Positions 17,581-26,649 of a stretch of DNA of 47,375 nt are shown piece by piece (position 1 is the first letter of the stretch; the number at the start of each line of letters is the position of its first letter). Source of the DNA: Pseudomonadota bacterium (lineage in GTDB: Bacteria; Pseudomonadota; Gammaproteobacteria; Steroidobacterales; Woeseiaceae). The notes under the pieces are model-generated. The model ran no database searches, had not been told where the DNA came from, and saw nothing but the letters and a program-made list of their open reading frames with translations. The DNA lies in the NCBI GenBank assembly GCA_022572185.1, contig JACZWL010000024.1, forward strand, positions 1 through 47,375, given 5' to 3'. A program made the position numbers and the translations under genes.

Positions 17581-19680
17581 CTACTCCTCGAAAGAAAAAC
17601 TGATCAACGCATCAGCTGCAACAACGCCCTGCCCCTCCGGTAACACCAGAAGAGGATTGATATCAAGTTCCATCAAGCGGTCCCAGTTACTTTCGGCAAA
17701 CGCTGCTACCGACAGAACCGCGTCAACGATTGCAGTCATGTCCCCTGCCTTGTTTCCGCGAAATCCTTGTATCAAATTATAGGAAGAAAGCGATTCGACC
17801 GCTTTTGTAACAGCGGCGCGATCGGTGGGGAGCAGCAGACTAGCGCTATCGGCGATAAGTTCAACCAGGATGCCGCCGGCACCGATCACCAAAGCGGGTC
17901 CGTATTGATCATCTCGTTTGATGCCGATGATGAGTTCGGCAATTGCACCCGTTACCATCCGCTCCACCAGAAACCGCTCGGGTGCTCCGTGGCTTTCAGC
18001 AACAGACTCAGAAATGCTTGCGACCGCGGCGACCACATCATCGGCTGACTTCAGATTCAGGACCACCGCAGCCACATCGGATTTGTGCAGGAATTTTTCG
18101 CCGACCGCCTTCACCACGACTGGATACCCTATGCGTTCGGCGATTTCCGGTGCTTCCGCGGCGGCACCGACGTCGCCCTCCGGCACAGTCAGACCAAAAT
18201 CACGAAGTCGGCATTTGCTCTGGAACTCATCGAGAAACCTGACCGGTGCGTCGGGAGCGATTTCACCTGCGGCAAACTTTGGCAGAGTGGCGGCCCCTGC
18301 ACCGCTCGCGAGGAATTCATGGTATTTCGCAGCCGCAGACAGTGCGAACAGCGCATCGTCCAGCCCCTGCAGCGGCACGATGCCCTCGGCAATGAGCCGG
18401 TCGCGAATTTCCTCCGGCAGCAGTTCGCTAATCGTGCAGACAACAAATGCGGGCATGCCGGTCGCCTTGTGTGCGGCAATGAAAGCATCCAGTGTCATCG
18501 CCCATTCATCAACCTCGTCGGAGACAACGGTAGGATGGTCATAAATCAGCACGGCTGCATCGTGCTCACCTTCCATTGCCGTCGTGAAGCAGCGCTCCAT
18601 CGCAACCCGGTCTCCCCAGATCGAGGTGTTGTAATCAAACGGGTTCGACACGGTGACGTAGTTTGGAAATTGTGCCGCCAGGTTCGCCACTTGCGTATCT
18701 AAGAAAGGTTTCATCTCGATATCGATCTCAGCGGCCGCGTCCGCAATGACCGCCGCCTCACCGCCCGAGCAGGAAAGGCTGAAAATATTGCGTCCCGCCA
18801 ATGGCGCGCCAAGTTCGAATATTTTCAGGGTTTCAAGCAACCGGGTTAGCGAATTCACGCGAACAATGCCGAGCCGGTCAAACAAGGCATCGAAGAGCAC
18901 ATCGGAACCGGTCAGAGAACTAGTATGGCTGCCAGACTGACGGGCACTGGCATCGGTCTTGCCCACTTTCATGACGACGATCGGCACGTTTCGTTTCAGA
19001 GCCTGCAGAGCGGCACGGCTGAAGTGCTCAATGTCGTCGACACCCTCGATGTACAGACCAATCGCGACGACGCGATCGTCCTGTAACAGTGTATCGATAT
19101 AATCAGCCTGCCCCAGTACTGCCTGATTGCCGGCTCCTATCACGTGCGTGAAATTGACCGAGCGCTTGTTCATGGTGAGGTTCATTGCGATGTTGCCGCT
19201 TTGCGAAATCAACGCGATACCTCGTTCGACGGGCTTTCCGCCAAACAAATATGGCCAGAGCGCGCACTTTTCCAGATAGTTCACCAACCCGAAGCAATTG
19301 GGCCCCACGAGCGGCATATCACCGGCTGCCTTGACAAGTTTGTCCTGGAGCTTTTGCCCTTCTTCCCCCATCTCTGCAAAACCCGCGGCATAGCAGACAC
19401 AGCCTCCGGCCCCGGCGTCTGAAAGTTTCTGAACAATGTCGATAGTCAGTTCGCGTCTGACTGCTATGAACGCCGCATCCGGTGCCCGTGGTAAATCGTC
19501 AACGGATGGATAGCCTTTGAGTCCGGCGACTTCGCTGCGGCCGGGGTGAACCGGCCAGATCTCGCCATCGTACGCCAGTTCAAGATTCCGCCTGATCGCC
19601 ATTTCCGCGACGGTACCGCCGACAAAAGCGATACTTCGCGGTGAAAAAAGGCGCTCCAGATTGTGTGCGGGTGGGCTCAC
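17581..19680 (-). CDS. NDP-forming acyl-CoA synthetase, probable betainyl/carnitinyl-CoA ligase
   Basis: A 699-residue acetyl-CoA synthetase (ADP-forming) type protein. Its parts are an N-terminal CoA-binding domain (LFSPRSIAFVGGT, GYPSVDDLP, VGPNCFGLVNY), a succinyl-CoA-ligase-like domain (ISQSGNIAMNL, GAGNQA) with the phosphohistidine motif GSHTSSLTG near residue 250, and a C-terminal ATP-grasp domain (GYPVVVKAVGEKFLHKSDV, ELIIGIKRDDQYGPALVIGAGG, LDINPLLVLPEG). Such enzymes activate carboxylic acids to CoA thioesters through a phosphoenzyme. It precedes the acyl-CoA dehydrogenase and is divergent from the CaiD-like gene, so it probably activates gamma-butyrobetaine, crotonobetaine or carnitine. 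The substrate is inferred. Confidence 0.82.
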   Translation of the reverse strand: MSPPAHNLERLFSPRSIAFVGGTVAEMAIRRNLELAYDGEIWPVHPGRSEVAGLKGYPSVDDLPRAPDAAFIAVRRELTIDIVQKLSDAGAGGCVCYAAGFAEMGEEGQKLQDKLVKAAGDMPLVGPNCFGLVNYLEKCALWPYLFGGKPVERGIALISQSGNIAMNLTMNKRSVNFTHVIGAGNQAVLGQADYIDTLLQDDRVVAIGLYIEGVDDIEHFSRAALQALKRNVPIVVMKVGKTDASARQSGSHTSSLTGSDVLFDALFDRLGIVRVNSLTRLLETLKIFELGAPLAGRNIFSLSCSGGEAAVIADAAAEIDIEMKPFLDTQVANLAAQFPNYVTVSNPFDYNTSIWGDRVAMERCFTTAMEGEHDAAVLIYDHPTVVSDEVDEWAMTLDAFIAAHKATGMPAFVVCTISELLPEEIRDRLIAEGIVPLQGLDDALFALSAAAKYHEFLASGAGAATLPKFAAGEIAPDAPVRFLDEFQSKCRLRDFGLTVPEGDVGAAAEAPEIAERIGYPVVVKAVGEKFLHKSDVAAVVLNLKSADDVVAAVASISESVAESHGAPERFLVERMVTGAIAELIIGIKRDDQYGPALVIGAGGILVELIADSASLLLPTDRAAVTKAVESLSSYNLIQGFRGNKAGDMTAIVDAVLSVAAFAESNWDRLMELDINPLLVLPEGQGVVAADALISFSFEE

Positions 19681-19870
19681 GACGAACTTTTCCTGATTGA
19701 TTTCCCGAACGGATTACCGGCTACGAAGCATTGTCATAGTATCCTAAGGTTCTGACCGAGGATTGTCGTTATTTTTCGCCAGGATTCAAAGGTGTTCGAT
19801 ATCGCCGATGTTGCCTGTATATTTGGGCACAGGCTCTGCAGCCGCATCAATACTTTACGAGGAAGGCATT

Positions 19871-20671
19871 ATGCACGAACCAGTGAAAGTCACCCGTGAA
19901 GGCCGGGTGCTTATCGTAGTCCTGGACAGGCCCAAGGTGAACGCAATTGACCTCGAGACCAGTCGGAAGCTTGGTGCAGCTTTCGTCATGTTGCGTGACG
20001 ATCCCGATTTGTCCGTCGGCATCATTACCGGCGCCGGCGAGAAAATTTTTTCCGCCGGATGGGATCTCAAGGCGGTGAGTAGCGGCGAGATGCAGACAGA
20101 AAACTGGTGGGAAGATGACTATGGCCCCGGAGGATTTGCAGGTCTGACCGAACTCTGGGATCTGAACAAACCCGTGATAGCGGCGCTGAACGGTATCGTC
20201 ATTGGCGGTGGATTCGAACTGGCGCTTGCCTGCGACCTGATGATCGCCGCCGAGCATGTCACGTTTTCCTTGCCGGAGTTGCCTCTGGGCATGGTGCCCG
20301 ATGCCGGCGCAATCCAGCGTCTGCACCGGCGCCTGCCCTATAACAAGGCAATGGAGATGTATTTGCTCGGTCAGCGCATGTCGGCGCAGGATGCCGCAGC
20401 CTATGGCTTGGTTAACAAAGTCGTGCCAAAGGATCAGCTGATGGAAACAGCCATGGCATGGGCGAATCAGCTGTCGGAGGTCGCACCGCTTGCGCTGCAA
20501 TCCGTCAAGGAACTGCTCCGCGCCATCGAGCGCGACACAATTCAGGACGCTTTCGAGACGATGCGTACCGCGGACCTACCGAATTACCGACAGATGCTGA
20601 AGTCCGAGGATGCGCACGAAGGTGTCAGTGCATTCGTCGAAAAGCGCGACGCGAAATTCAAGGGCAGCTGA
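19871..20671 (+). CDS. CaiD-like crotonobetainyl-CoA hydratase (carnitinyl-CoA dehydratase)
   Basis: A 266-residue crotonase. Compared from memory with E. coli CaiD, long stretches agree: LDRPKVNAID, IITGAGEKIFSAGWDLKA, YGPGGFAGLTE, KPVIAALNG, GGGFELALACD, LPELPLGMVPD and EKRD near the end. The two glutamates of active crotonases are present at Glu116 (GGGFE) and Glu136 (LPE). The likely reaction is hydration of crotonobetainyl-CoA to L-carnitinyl-CoA, or the reverse. I chose ATG 19871 because GAGGAAGG at 19859-19866 precedes it; the longer upstream frame lacks family similarity. It is followed after one base by the carnitine-dehydrogenase-like gene. Confidence 0.85.
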   Translation: MHEPVKVTREGRVLIVVLDRPKVNAIDLETSRKLGAAFVMLRDDPDLSVGIITGAGEKIFSAGWDLKAVSSGEMQTENWWEDDYGPGGFAGLTELWDLNKPVIAALNGIVIGGGFELALACDLMIAAEHVTFSLPELPLGMVPDAGAIQRLHRRLPYNKAMEMYLLGQRMSAQDAAAYGLVNKVVPKDQLMETAMAWANQLSEVAPLALQSVKELLRAIERDTIQDAFETMRTADLPNYRQMLKSEDAHEGVSAFVEKRDAKFKGS

Positions 20672-20672
20672 C

Positions 20673-21635
20673 ATGGCACAGGCGTTTCAAGGCATCGATC
20701 CGAACGCAATCGCTCGCGTTTGCTCTATTGGGGCAGGGCCAATCGGCGCCGGGTGGACGGCTTTCTTGCTCGCCAGGGGCTATTCCGTCACAGCTTACAT
20801 ACATGAGCCCGGCGAGGAGCCATCACTGCGCGCCCTGATCGACACTGCCTGGGCCAGCCTGGAATCACTCGGACTGGCGCAAGGCGCTTCGCGCGATAAT
20901 CTCCGCTGCACGAGCGACCTGGCCGAGGCCGTTAGCGACGCAGAGTTCGTGCAGGAAAGTGCGCCCGAGGACATACAACTGAAACAGGCCTTATATGAAA
21001 AGCTCGGGCGCCTGGTTCCCGGCAATGTCGTCATCGCGTCGAGCACATCAGGGTTGCCAATGAGCGATATTCAGGCCAGATGCTCAACGCCGGAGCGAAC
21101 GGTCGTCGGCCACCCGTTCAACCCGCCGTATTTGCTTCCCCTCGTCGAGATTATCGGTGGCGCCGATACAGATCCGGCGGCCATTCAGTGGCTCTTCGAT
21201 TTTTATAAGGTCACCGGCAAAGCGCCGCTCATACTCAAGAAGGAGATTCCCGGCTTTATCGCCACCCGCCTGCAGGAAGCCGTATGGCGGGAAGCCCTGC
21301 ATATGATTGTTAACGACGAAGCCACGGTTGAGGACATCGACTTCGCTATCGTAAACGGTCCGGGACCCCGCTGGGCGATGATGGGGCCATGCCTGATCTA
21401 TCATATCGGCGGCGGCGAAGGTGGCATGGCTTACTGTCTGGATCAGTTCGGGCCGGCACTGAAGCTGCCATGGTCACGTCTCGAGGCACCCGAATTGACG
21501 CCGAAGCTCCGCGAGCAACTTATCGAAGGCAGCCGCCGCGAGGCCGGAGACCGTGACTACGCAATGCTCAACAGTGAACGTGATCGCGGCCTGGTCGCCA
21601 TTCAGAACGCGCTGAAAGCAAGCACCGGGAAATAA
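20673..21635 (+). CDS. L-carnitine dehydrogenase-like 3-hydroxyacyl dehydrogenase
   Basis: A 320-residue NAD-dependent dehydrogenase of the 3-hydroxyacyl-CoA dehydrogenase fold. The Rossmann motif GAGPIGAG is at residues 20-27. SSTSGLP and GHPFNPPYLLPLVEIIGG (with catalytic-type His147) follow, then KEIPGFIATRLQEAVWREALH and GPGPRWAMMGP. The ALKLPWSRLEAPELT stretch is characteristic of L-carnitine dehydrogenase rather than fatty-acid enzymes. It would oxidise L-carnitine to 3-dehydrocarnitine with NAD. The ATG at 20673 lies one base after the caiD-like stop, giving a tight two-gene unit. Many relatives have a fused or adjacent thioesterase; none is visible here, so release of carnitine from carnitinyl-CoA is unassigned. 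Confidence 0.85.
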   Translation: MAQAFQGIDPNAIARVCSIGAGPIGAGWTAFLLARGYSVTAYIHEPGEEPSLRALIDTAWASLESLGLAQGASRDNLRCTSDLAEAVSDAEFVQESAPEDIQLKQALYEKLGRLVPGNVVIASSTSGLPMSDIQARCSTPERTVVGHPFNPPYLLPLVEIIGGADTDPAAIQWLFDFYKVTGKAPLILKKEIPGFIATRLQEAVWREALHMIVNDEATVEDIDFAIVNGPGPRWAMMGPCLIYHIGGGEGGMAYCLDQFGPALKLPWSRLEAPELTPKLREQLIEGSRREAGDRDYAMLNSERDRGLVAIQNALKASTGK

Positions 21636-21677
21636 ATCGGACCACGACAGAAACCGAATTCACGGCTTCAGCGCCCG

Positions 21678-21700
21678 ATGTGATTGAAAAAAAATCACAT
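21678..21700. promoter_or_regulatory. perfect inverted repeat upstream of the LysR gene
   Basis: ATGTGATT at 21678-21685 and AATCACAT at 21693-21700 form a perfect 8-base dyad with a 7-base A-rich centre, 18 bases before the likely LysR start at 21719. It contains the T-N11-A pattern usual for LysR operators, so autoregulation is the simplest reading. The half-sites recall CRP (TGTGA/TCACA), but the 11-base spacing between them is wrong for CRP. Confidence 0.5.
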
Positions 21701-21718
21701 ACGCGTAACACTGTCGTC

Positions 21719-22663
21719 ATGCAAAGTCTGGGTTCCAAGCTGCCACCATTGAAAAGCCTGGTGGCTTTCGAAGCAGCGGCGCGGCACTTAAGCCTGACCC
21801 GTGCAGCCAAAGAGCTGGGAATCAGCCGTGAGGCTGTCAGCCGGCAGATCCGCGTGCTCGAAGAGCACCTCGGCATCAAGCTTTTCGACCGCCTTCACAG
21901 GGCGATCGCGTTGACATCATCCGGAAGAAAGTTTCAATCGGTCGTGCAGGAAAGCCTCGAGAACATCGCGTATGTAACCGGTGCTATACGGCGCCCGAGC
22001 CGGCCCTTCAAAGTTACAGTATCGGCTACCATTGCCATTGCCTCATTCTGGTTGACTCCGCGACTCGCCAGGTTTCGCCTGAGGCAGCCGAATGTCGAGA
22101 TTCATGTCGTGGTTTCTGATACGCCAAAGAACCTGATAGCAGACGGAATTGATGTCGGCCTTCGCTATGGCGATGGCAACTGGAAAGGACTCGATGCATC
22201 GCGCCTGTTCGGCGTTAACTGTTTCCCCGTCTGCTCACCGGAGTACCTCGAGGGCGCAGCTCCCTTGAATGAGCCCGCCGATCTGCTGCAGCATAATCTC
22301 GTGAATCTCGACGGAGTGGTCCATGCATCCGAGGACTGGTGGTGGTGGCTCAAAGAACAGGGTGTAGACGTGCCGAAGTCACTGAAAACGCTTGGCTTTG
22401 ACAGCTACGACAATGTCATGCAAGTCGCGCTGGACGGTCAGGGTGTGGCGCTGGGATTCAGTGGTTATGCTGCGGACCTGATAGAGCAGGGCCGATTGGT
22501 GCGCCCAATGGAGTCAGAACTGACAAGCGGATTTGCGGTTTATCTGGTCGTACCGAGTGGCATAAAACCGGCGCCCAAAGTCCAGGATTTCATCGACTGG
22601 ATTCTCGATGAAGCAGGCAAAGAAAGGGCTAAGCGTCCGGATTCGAGCGAGAGTGCTGTCTGA
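21719..22663 (+). CDS. LysR-family regulator (GcvA-like) of the carnitine cluster
   Basis: A 314-residue LysR regulator. The winged helix-turn-helix is at about residues 5-65 (LKSLVAFEAAARHLSLTRAAKELGI, SREAVSRQIRVLEEHLG, KLFDRLHRAIALTSSG). The effector domain follows (FKVTVSATIAIASFWLTPRLARF, DGIDVGLRYGDGNW), the GcvA-type subfamily. The ATG at 21719 is preferred; a GTG at 21680 lies within the inverted repeat. It lies between the catabolic genes and the convergent BCCT transporter gene, whose 3' end it overlaps by 35 bases. It probably senses carnitine, gamma-butyrobetaine or an intermediate. Confidence 0.83.
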   Translation: MQSLGSKLPPLKSLVAFEAAARHLSLTRAAKELGISREAVSRQIRVLEEHLGIKLFDRLHRAIALTSSGRKFQSVVQESLENIAYVTGAIRRPSRPFKVTVSATIAIASFWLTPRLARFRLRQPNVEIHVVVSDTPKNLIADGIDVGLRYGDGNWKGLDASRLFGVNCFPVCSPEYLEGAAPLNEPADLLQHNLVNLDGVVHASEDWWWWLKEQGVDVPKSLKTLGFDSYDNVMQVALDGQGVALGFSGYAADLIEQGRLVRPMESELTSGFAVYLVVPSGIKPAPKVQDFIDWILDEAGKERAKRPDSSESAV

Positions 22664-24149
22664 GCGACTTCGTCAGCGCGACTGCCATCGCCACACCAAT
22701 AAGGAGCAGCGGCAGTGAGCCAATGAGAACGGCGGATCGAATGATCGGCAAGCCACCCACAAGCATCATGAAAATCGGCAGCATACCGAGCATTGCAGCC
22801 CAGAATAGACGGTGCCAACGTGCGGGGTTTTCACCTTCTTTCAATTCCGATGTTGCGGTCGACGCCAAAGTATAAGATGCAGAATCGTACGTTGTTGCAA
22901 CTGAGATCACGCTTACGAGGGCAAACAGAGAGAGCGTCATCACGCTAAGGGGCAAGGTGGAAATAATACTGGCGACAGTTTCGTACATGCCGTGCTCTGC
23001 CAGATGCTGCGTTACCGACATGATGTTATTCAGCTCAAGGAACAATGAATAATTTCCCATGATGAAATAGAAGACCCAGCAACCGAGCGTGCCGAAGAAA
23101 ATCATGGAAAGGACTACCTGGCGAATCGTCCGGCCACGGGATATCCGTGTCACAAAAATGCCGATAGCGGGCGCAAAGGCAATCCACCACGCCCAGTAGA
23201 AAATCGTCCAGGTTTCGACAAAGCCGGTTTGATCGATCGGATCGGTCCACGACATCATGCGCACGAAATTTCCCAGCATGAATCCGATGGTGTCTGTGGT
23301 GGCCTTCAGGATAAAAAGCGTTGGCCCGACAACGAGAATGTATGCCATCAGTCCCAGTGCGAGATAAACGTTGATATCACTCAGGCGCCTGATTCCTTTT
23401 TCGATGCCGAGATACACGCTGAATGCAAATAAACCAATGCAGAAAAGCATCACGACGAGTTGCAAAGTGAACGATGTTTGTATGCCCAGGAGTTCCGCGA
23501 CGCTCGCGGCGATGGTAGGGGCGATTACGCCGAGCGATGTGCCTGCTCCCCCAATCAGTGCAATCATTATCGCCAGATCAACGGCCCGGCCTACCGGGCT
23601 GTTTTCGCCGGATGGACCAAGAATCGAATGCAATGCGGTGCTGGCACGCAAATGCGGCACGTTTTTGACATAGAAGGGATAGGCGATCGCGACCGTTGGC
23701 AGCGCATAAAAACACCAGGCGGTGATGCCCCAATGAAACGGGCCATAGGACGAAGCCCATGCAATTGCCTCAGCCGATCTGGGTTCGGCACCGAACGGCG
23801 GCGCATCGATATAGAAGGCCCATTCGACGCCGGCCCAGACGAGCAACGATGCACCGGTACCCGCACAGAACAGCATGCCCGCCCAGGAAAATGTCGAAAA
23901 ATCCGGCCTCTCGCCGTCGCCGCCCAGCTGAATATTTCCGTAAGGACCCAGGCTCAACCAGGCCAGATAGACTATCGTGCCAATACCGAACCATTGATAA
24001 AAAACACCGAGGTTCGAAGATATCCAGTTGTAAAGTTCCGAGACCACAGCGCCGGCACGCTCGGGCATCAAGCCCAGTGGGATACAGGCGACCACAACAA
24101 TGATGGCCGCTGTAAAAAATAGCACGCGATCAATCTTACGTCCCTGCAT
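22629..24149 (-). CDS. BCCT-family carnitine/betaine transporter
   Basis: A 506-residue betaine/carnitine/choline transporter with about 12 hydrophobic segments. The Trp-rich substrate-box region TIFYWAWWIAFAPAIGIFVT followed by RISRGRTIRQ is diagnostic. The Gly-rich segment GGAGTSLGVIAPTIA and DSASYTLAS further support the family. It lies in the inner membrane and imports quaternary ammonium compounds, usually with Na+. The regulatory N- and C-terminal tails are short, so a catabolic uptake role is more likely than osmosensing. It follows the BKACE gene by 20 bases on the same strand, probably as one operon, and converges with the LysR gene. Confidence 0.9.
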   Translation of the reverse strand: MQGRKIDRVLFFTAAIIVVVACIPLGLMPERAGAVVSELYNWISSNLGVFYQWFGIGTIVYLAWLSLGPYGNIQLGGDGERPDFSTFSWAGMLFCAGTGASLLVWAGVEWAFYIDAPPFGAEPRSAEAIAWASSYGPFHWGITAWCFYALPTVAIAYPFYVKNVPHLRASTALHSILGPSGENSPVGRAVDLAIMIALIGGAGTSLGVIAPTIAASVAELLGIQTSFTLQLVVMLFCIGLFAFSVYLGIEKGIRRLSDINVYLALGLMAYILVVGPTLFILKATTDTIGFMLGNFVRMMSWTDPIDQTGFVETWTIFYWAWWIAFAPAIGIFVTRISRGRTIRQVVLSMIFFGTLGCWVFYFIMGNYSLFLELNNIMSVTQHLAEHGMYETVASIISTLPLSVMTLSLFALVSVISVATTYDSASYTLASTATSELKEGENPARWHRLFWAAMLGMLPIFMMLVGGLPIIRSAVLIGSLPLLLIGVAMAVALTKSLRQHSRSNPDA

Positions 24150-24169
24150 GATGCAAACAATCCAGGTAG

Positions 24170-25051
24170 TTAATGGACGCGCAAGCCGAATTGTTCGCGC
24201 GCCTCGTCCGGTCCGACGACGCGGGCACCGAGGGATTTAATGATCTGTACCGCACGTTCGACCAGTTGCGCATTGGTCGCCAGCACGCCCCTTTCCAAAT
24301 AAAGATTGTCTTCCAGACCAACCCGCACATGTCCGCCAAGCAACACGGCTTGCGCCACCATCGGCATTTCCATCCGGGAAATGCCGAAGCCGGTCCAGTT
24401 TGCACCAGCAGGAAGTGCATTACGCAACGCCAGCATGCTATCTGTGTCTGACGGCGCTCCCCACGGAATACCAAGGCAAATCTGAAACAGTGGTGGGCTG
24501 TCGATCAATTCCTCATCGATCAATTGCCGGGCAAAGCGGATGTCGCCAAGATCGTATACTTCCATTTCCGGCTTGACGCCCCAACTCTGGATCAACTCAG
24601 CTTCCCTTCTCAGACATTGCGGTGTGCTGATATAAATTTCGTTATCGCCGAAGTTCATCGTGCCGCAATCGAGGCTGCAGATCTCGGGTTGCAACGCCTC
24701 GACATGCGCAAGCCGTTCCTCTGGCCCGACATTATCTGTACCCGGTCCGGGCATGGCCGGATCTTCATCACTGGGAAACCAGGCGCCGCCCATCCCCGCA
24801 GTCAGGTTGATAACGACATCGGTATCACTTTGCCGAACAAGCTCAACCGCCTGTCGAAAAAGCTCGACATCACGGGATCCCTGGCCGGTCTCAGGATCTC
24901 GTACATGAACGTGAACTATGGCAGCACCGGCCTGCGCCGCAGATATTGAAGCCTCGGCAACGCTCTCCGGCGTTACCGGTACGCCGGAGTGCTTGCCGAC
25001 GGTATCGCCGGCACCGGTCACGGCACAGGTAATAATGACGTTATGATTCAT
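24170..25051 (-). CDS. BKACE (DUF849) beta-keto acid cleavage enzyme, probable dehydrocarnitine cleavage
   Basis: A 293-residue TIM-barrel protein of the BKACE family, which cleaves beta-keto acids with acetyl-CoA. The Zn-binding pair His47-x-His49 lies in [11 protein letters not shown], close to the N-terminal [15 protein letters not shown] strand. [16 protein letters not shown] near residue 242 is the conserved C-terminal block with the Zn- and substrate-site residues. BKACE members beside carnitine dehydrogenase convert 3-dehydrocarnitine and acetyl-CoA to glycine betaine and acetoacetyl-CoA. The neighbours here (LcdH-like, CaiD-like, BCCT) support that substrate strongly. It is first in a minus-strand pair with the transporter. 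Confidence 0.85.
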   Translation of the reverse strand: MNHNVIITCAVTGAGDTVGKHSGVPVTPESVAEASISAAQAGAAIVHVHVRDPETGQGSRDVELFRQAVELVRQSDTDVVINLTAGMGGAWFPSDEDPAMPGPGTDNVGPEERLAHVEALQPEICSLDCGTMNFGDNEIYISTPQCLRREAELIQSWGVKPEMEVYDLGDIRFARQLIDEELIDSPPLFQICLGIPWGAPSDTDSMLALRNALPAGANWTGFGISRMEMPMVAQAVLLGGHVRVGLEDNLYLERGVLATNAQLVERAVQIIKSLGARVVGPDEAREQFGLRVH

Positions 25052-25265
25052 ACTCGCACCTTTCTCGAGCGTACTCTATCAGCCACTCTACCTTAGTCAT
25101 TGAGACAATGCCTCAAGCACTGGTTGCGGCTACACGATGCTTGAGCACCGCCTTACATAGTCCAGGTATGCTGTATCGGTTGGCCAACGACGTTAAAATA
25201 TTGTGTAAGCTGCTGAATCGTATCTCTGCATGAACCCGCGATCAGTTGACATGGAAAGCAAAACA

Positions 25266-26159
25266 ATGCACCAAGCCAGTATGAGCATTCCTGAGTACAC
25301 AGCGCCGGCTACTCTTGACGATGCTTTGGGCATTAAGAAGGAGCGGGGTGCAGAGGCCAGGGTGATAGCCGGCGGGACGGACTTGATCCTGAGGATGCGG
25401 GATAAGGTCTTTTCTCCGTCTGTGTTGATTGATCTTCGGCGCTTATCGCTGGATGGCATCGCACTTTCTGACAATGAGTTGCGCCTTGGCGCTTTTGTTT
25501 CGCTGTCACAGGTACTCGAGAGCGCCGATATAGAAAGGCTTTTTCCGGCGTTACCCGCAGGCTGCCGGGAGTTTGCCGGGCCGCCGATCCGTAACCGGGG
25601 AACGCTGGGCGGCAATATTGTCAATGCGTCTCCTGCCGCGGATCTGGTGCCGCCACTTATCGCTTACGACGCAAGTATCGTATTGAGTTCCTCCGACGGC
25701 GAGCGTGTCCTGCAATTAATGGCGTTCTTTGTTGGGCCGGGTCAAAGTGTGATGGAGCCGGACGAGATTCTGACGGAAATCAGACTGCCGCTGATGCCTG
25801 CTTCATCGGCCGCAACCTTCATCAAGCTCGGGCAGCGACGGTCGATGGCAATCTCCCAGGTGAACCTGACGACGAGGCTTAGCGTTGACGAGTCGAGTAT
25901 GGTGAGCGAGGCGCGCATCGTATTGGGTTCCGTCGCCCCCGTGCCGATGCGTGCTGTTGCGGCTGAGGAATTCCTTCTGGGTAAGGAACTGTCGGAGAAA
26001 CTGCTAAATCGAGCTGCAAAGAAGGCGCGCGACGAGGTCACGCCGATTTCGGATGTCCGAGCGTCGCTTTCGTATCGCCTGGAGATGGTGGAAGTGTTGG
26101 TTCGACGAGCACTGCTTGCGACCTGGGATGAGTTGAGAGGGAGTGCGCCTGATGGGTGA
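25266..26159 (+). CDS. molybdenum hydroxylase FAD subunit (CoxM/XdhB-like)
   Basis: About 297 residues with the two FAD-binding motifs of the medium subunit: AGGTDLILRMRD and IRNRGTLGGNIVNASPAADLVP. The C-terminal domain SVAPVPMRAVAAEEFLLGK is also typical. Electrons pass from the Mo centre through the 2Fe-2S subunit to this FAD. Four in-frame ATGs (25230, 25251, 25266, 25281) are possible. I chose 25266 because GGAAAG lies just upstream; 25281 (MSIPEYTAPATLDDAL) fits family length equally well. The gene heads a tight three-gene operon with overlapping stops and starts. Confidence 0.85.
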   Translation: MHQASMSIPEYTAPATLDDALGIKKERGAEARVIAGGTDLILRMRDKVFSPSVLIDLRRLSLDGIALSDNELRLGAFVSLSQVLESADIERLFPALPAGCREFAGPPIRNRGTLGGNIVNASPAADLVPPLIAYDASIVLSSSDGERVLQLMAFFVGPGQSVMEPDEILTEIRLPLMPASSAATFIKLGQRRSMAISQVNLTTRLSVDESSMVSEARIVLGSVAPVPMRAVAAEEFLLGKELSEKLLNRAAKKARDEVTPISDVRASLSYRLEMVEVLVRRALLATWDELRGSAPDG

Positions 26160-26649
26160 GATGAATATCGAGTTCAATGTGAATGGCAAGCAGGTGCGGG
26201 TTTCGGCTGAGCCCAATAAGACGCTCCTCTATGTGCTTCGTGGAAACCTTGGTCTGACGGGAACCAAGGATGGCTGCAGCTCCGGGGACTGCGGTGCCTG
26301 TGTTGTGATGCTCGACGGCAGGCCTGTGAACTCATGCATGGTGCTGGGACCGCAGGTGGAAGGTTCTTCAGTTGTTACCATAGAAGGGCTCGCCAGTAAT
26401 GGTGAATTGCATCCGCTGCAGCGTACCTTCGGTGAGACCTGGGCTTTTCAATGCGGGTTCTGTACGCCGGGGATGCTCGTTTCCTGTTATGCGCTGCTGG
26501 AGTTGAACGACCACCCTTCGCGCGAAGAAATACTAACCGCGATTGCGGGGAATTTCTGTCGTTGTACGGGCTATCAGGCTGTGATCAAAGCGGTAGAGCA
26601 GGCGGCGGCGGAATTGCGGGCTGCGAAAGGAGGCGCGGGGAATGACTGA
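26152..26649 (+). CDS. molybdenum hydroxylase 2Fe-2S subunit (CoxS-like)
   Basis: A 165-residue two-cluster iron-sulfur subunit. The N-terminal ferredoxin-like domain has CSSGDCGACVVMLDG and a further Cys in VNSC. The C-terminal helical domain has CGFCTPGML and GNFCRCTGY for the second 2Fe-2S cluster. All eight cysteines are present. I chose ATG 26152, which overlaps the end of the FAD subunit gene by 8 bases and has GAGGGAG upstream; ATG 26161 is the alternative. It relays electrons between the Mo site and FAD in the cytoplasmic complex. Confidence 0.9.
   Translation: MGEMNIEFNVNGKQVRVSAEPNKTLLYVLRGNLGLTGTKDGCSSGDCGACVVMLDGRPVNSCMVLGPQVEGSSVVTIEGLASNGELHPLQRTFGETWAFQCGFCTPGMLVSCYALLELNDHPSREEILTAIAGNFCRCTGYQAVIKAVEQAAAELRAAKGGAGND

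Noticed and set aside
19847-20500. A 217-codon frame antisense to the CaiD-like gene
   Set aside because: The plus-strand gene has clear crotonase motifs and a strong ribosome-binding site; the antisense frame has none.
21678-21700. A CRP/FNR-type site
   Set aside because: The TGTGA and TCACA halves are separated by 11 bases rather than 6, so CRP would not fit; a LysR operator is likelier.
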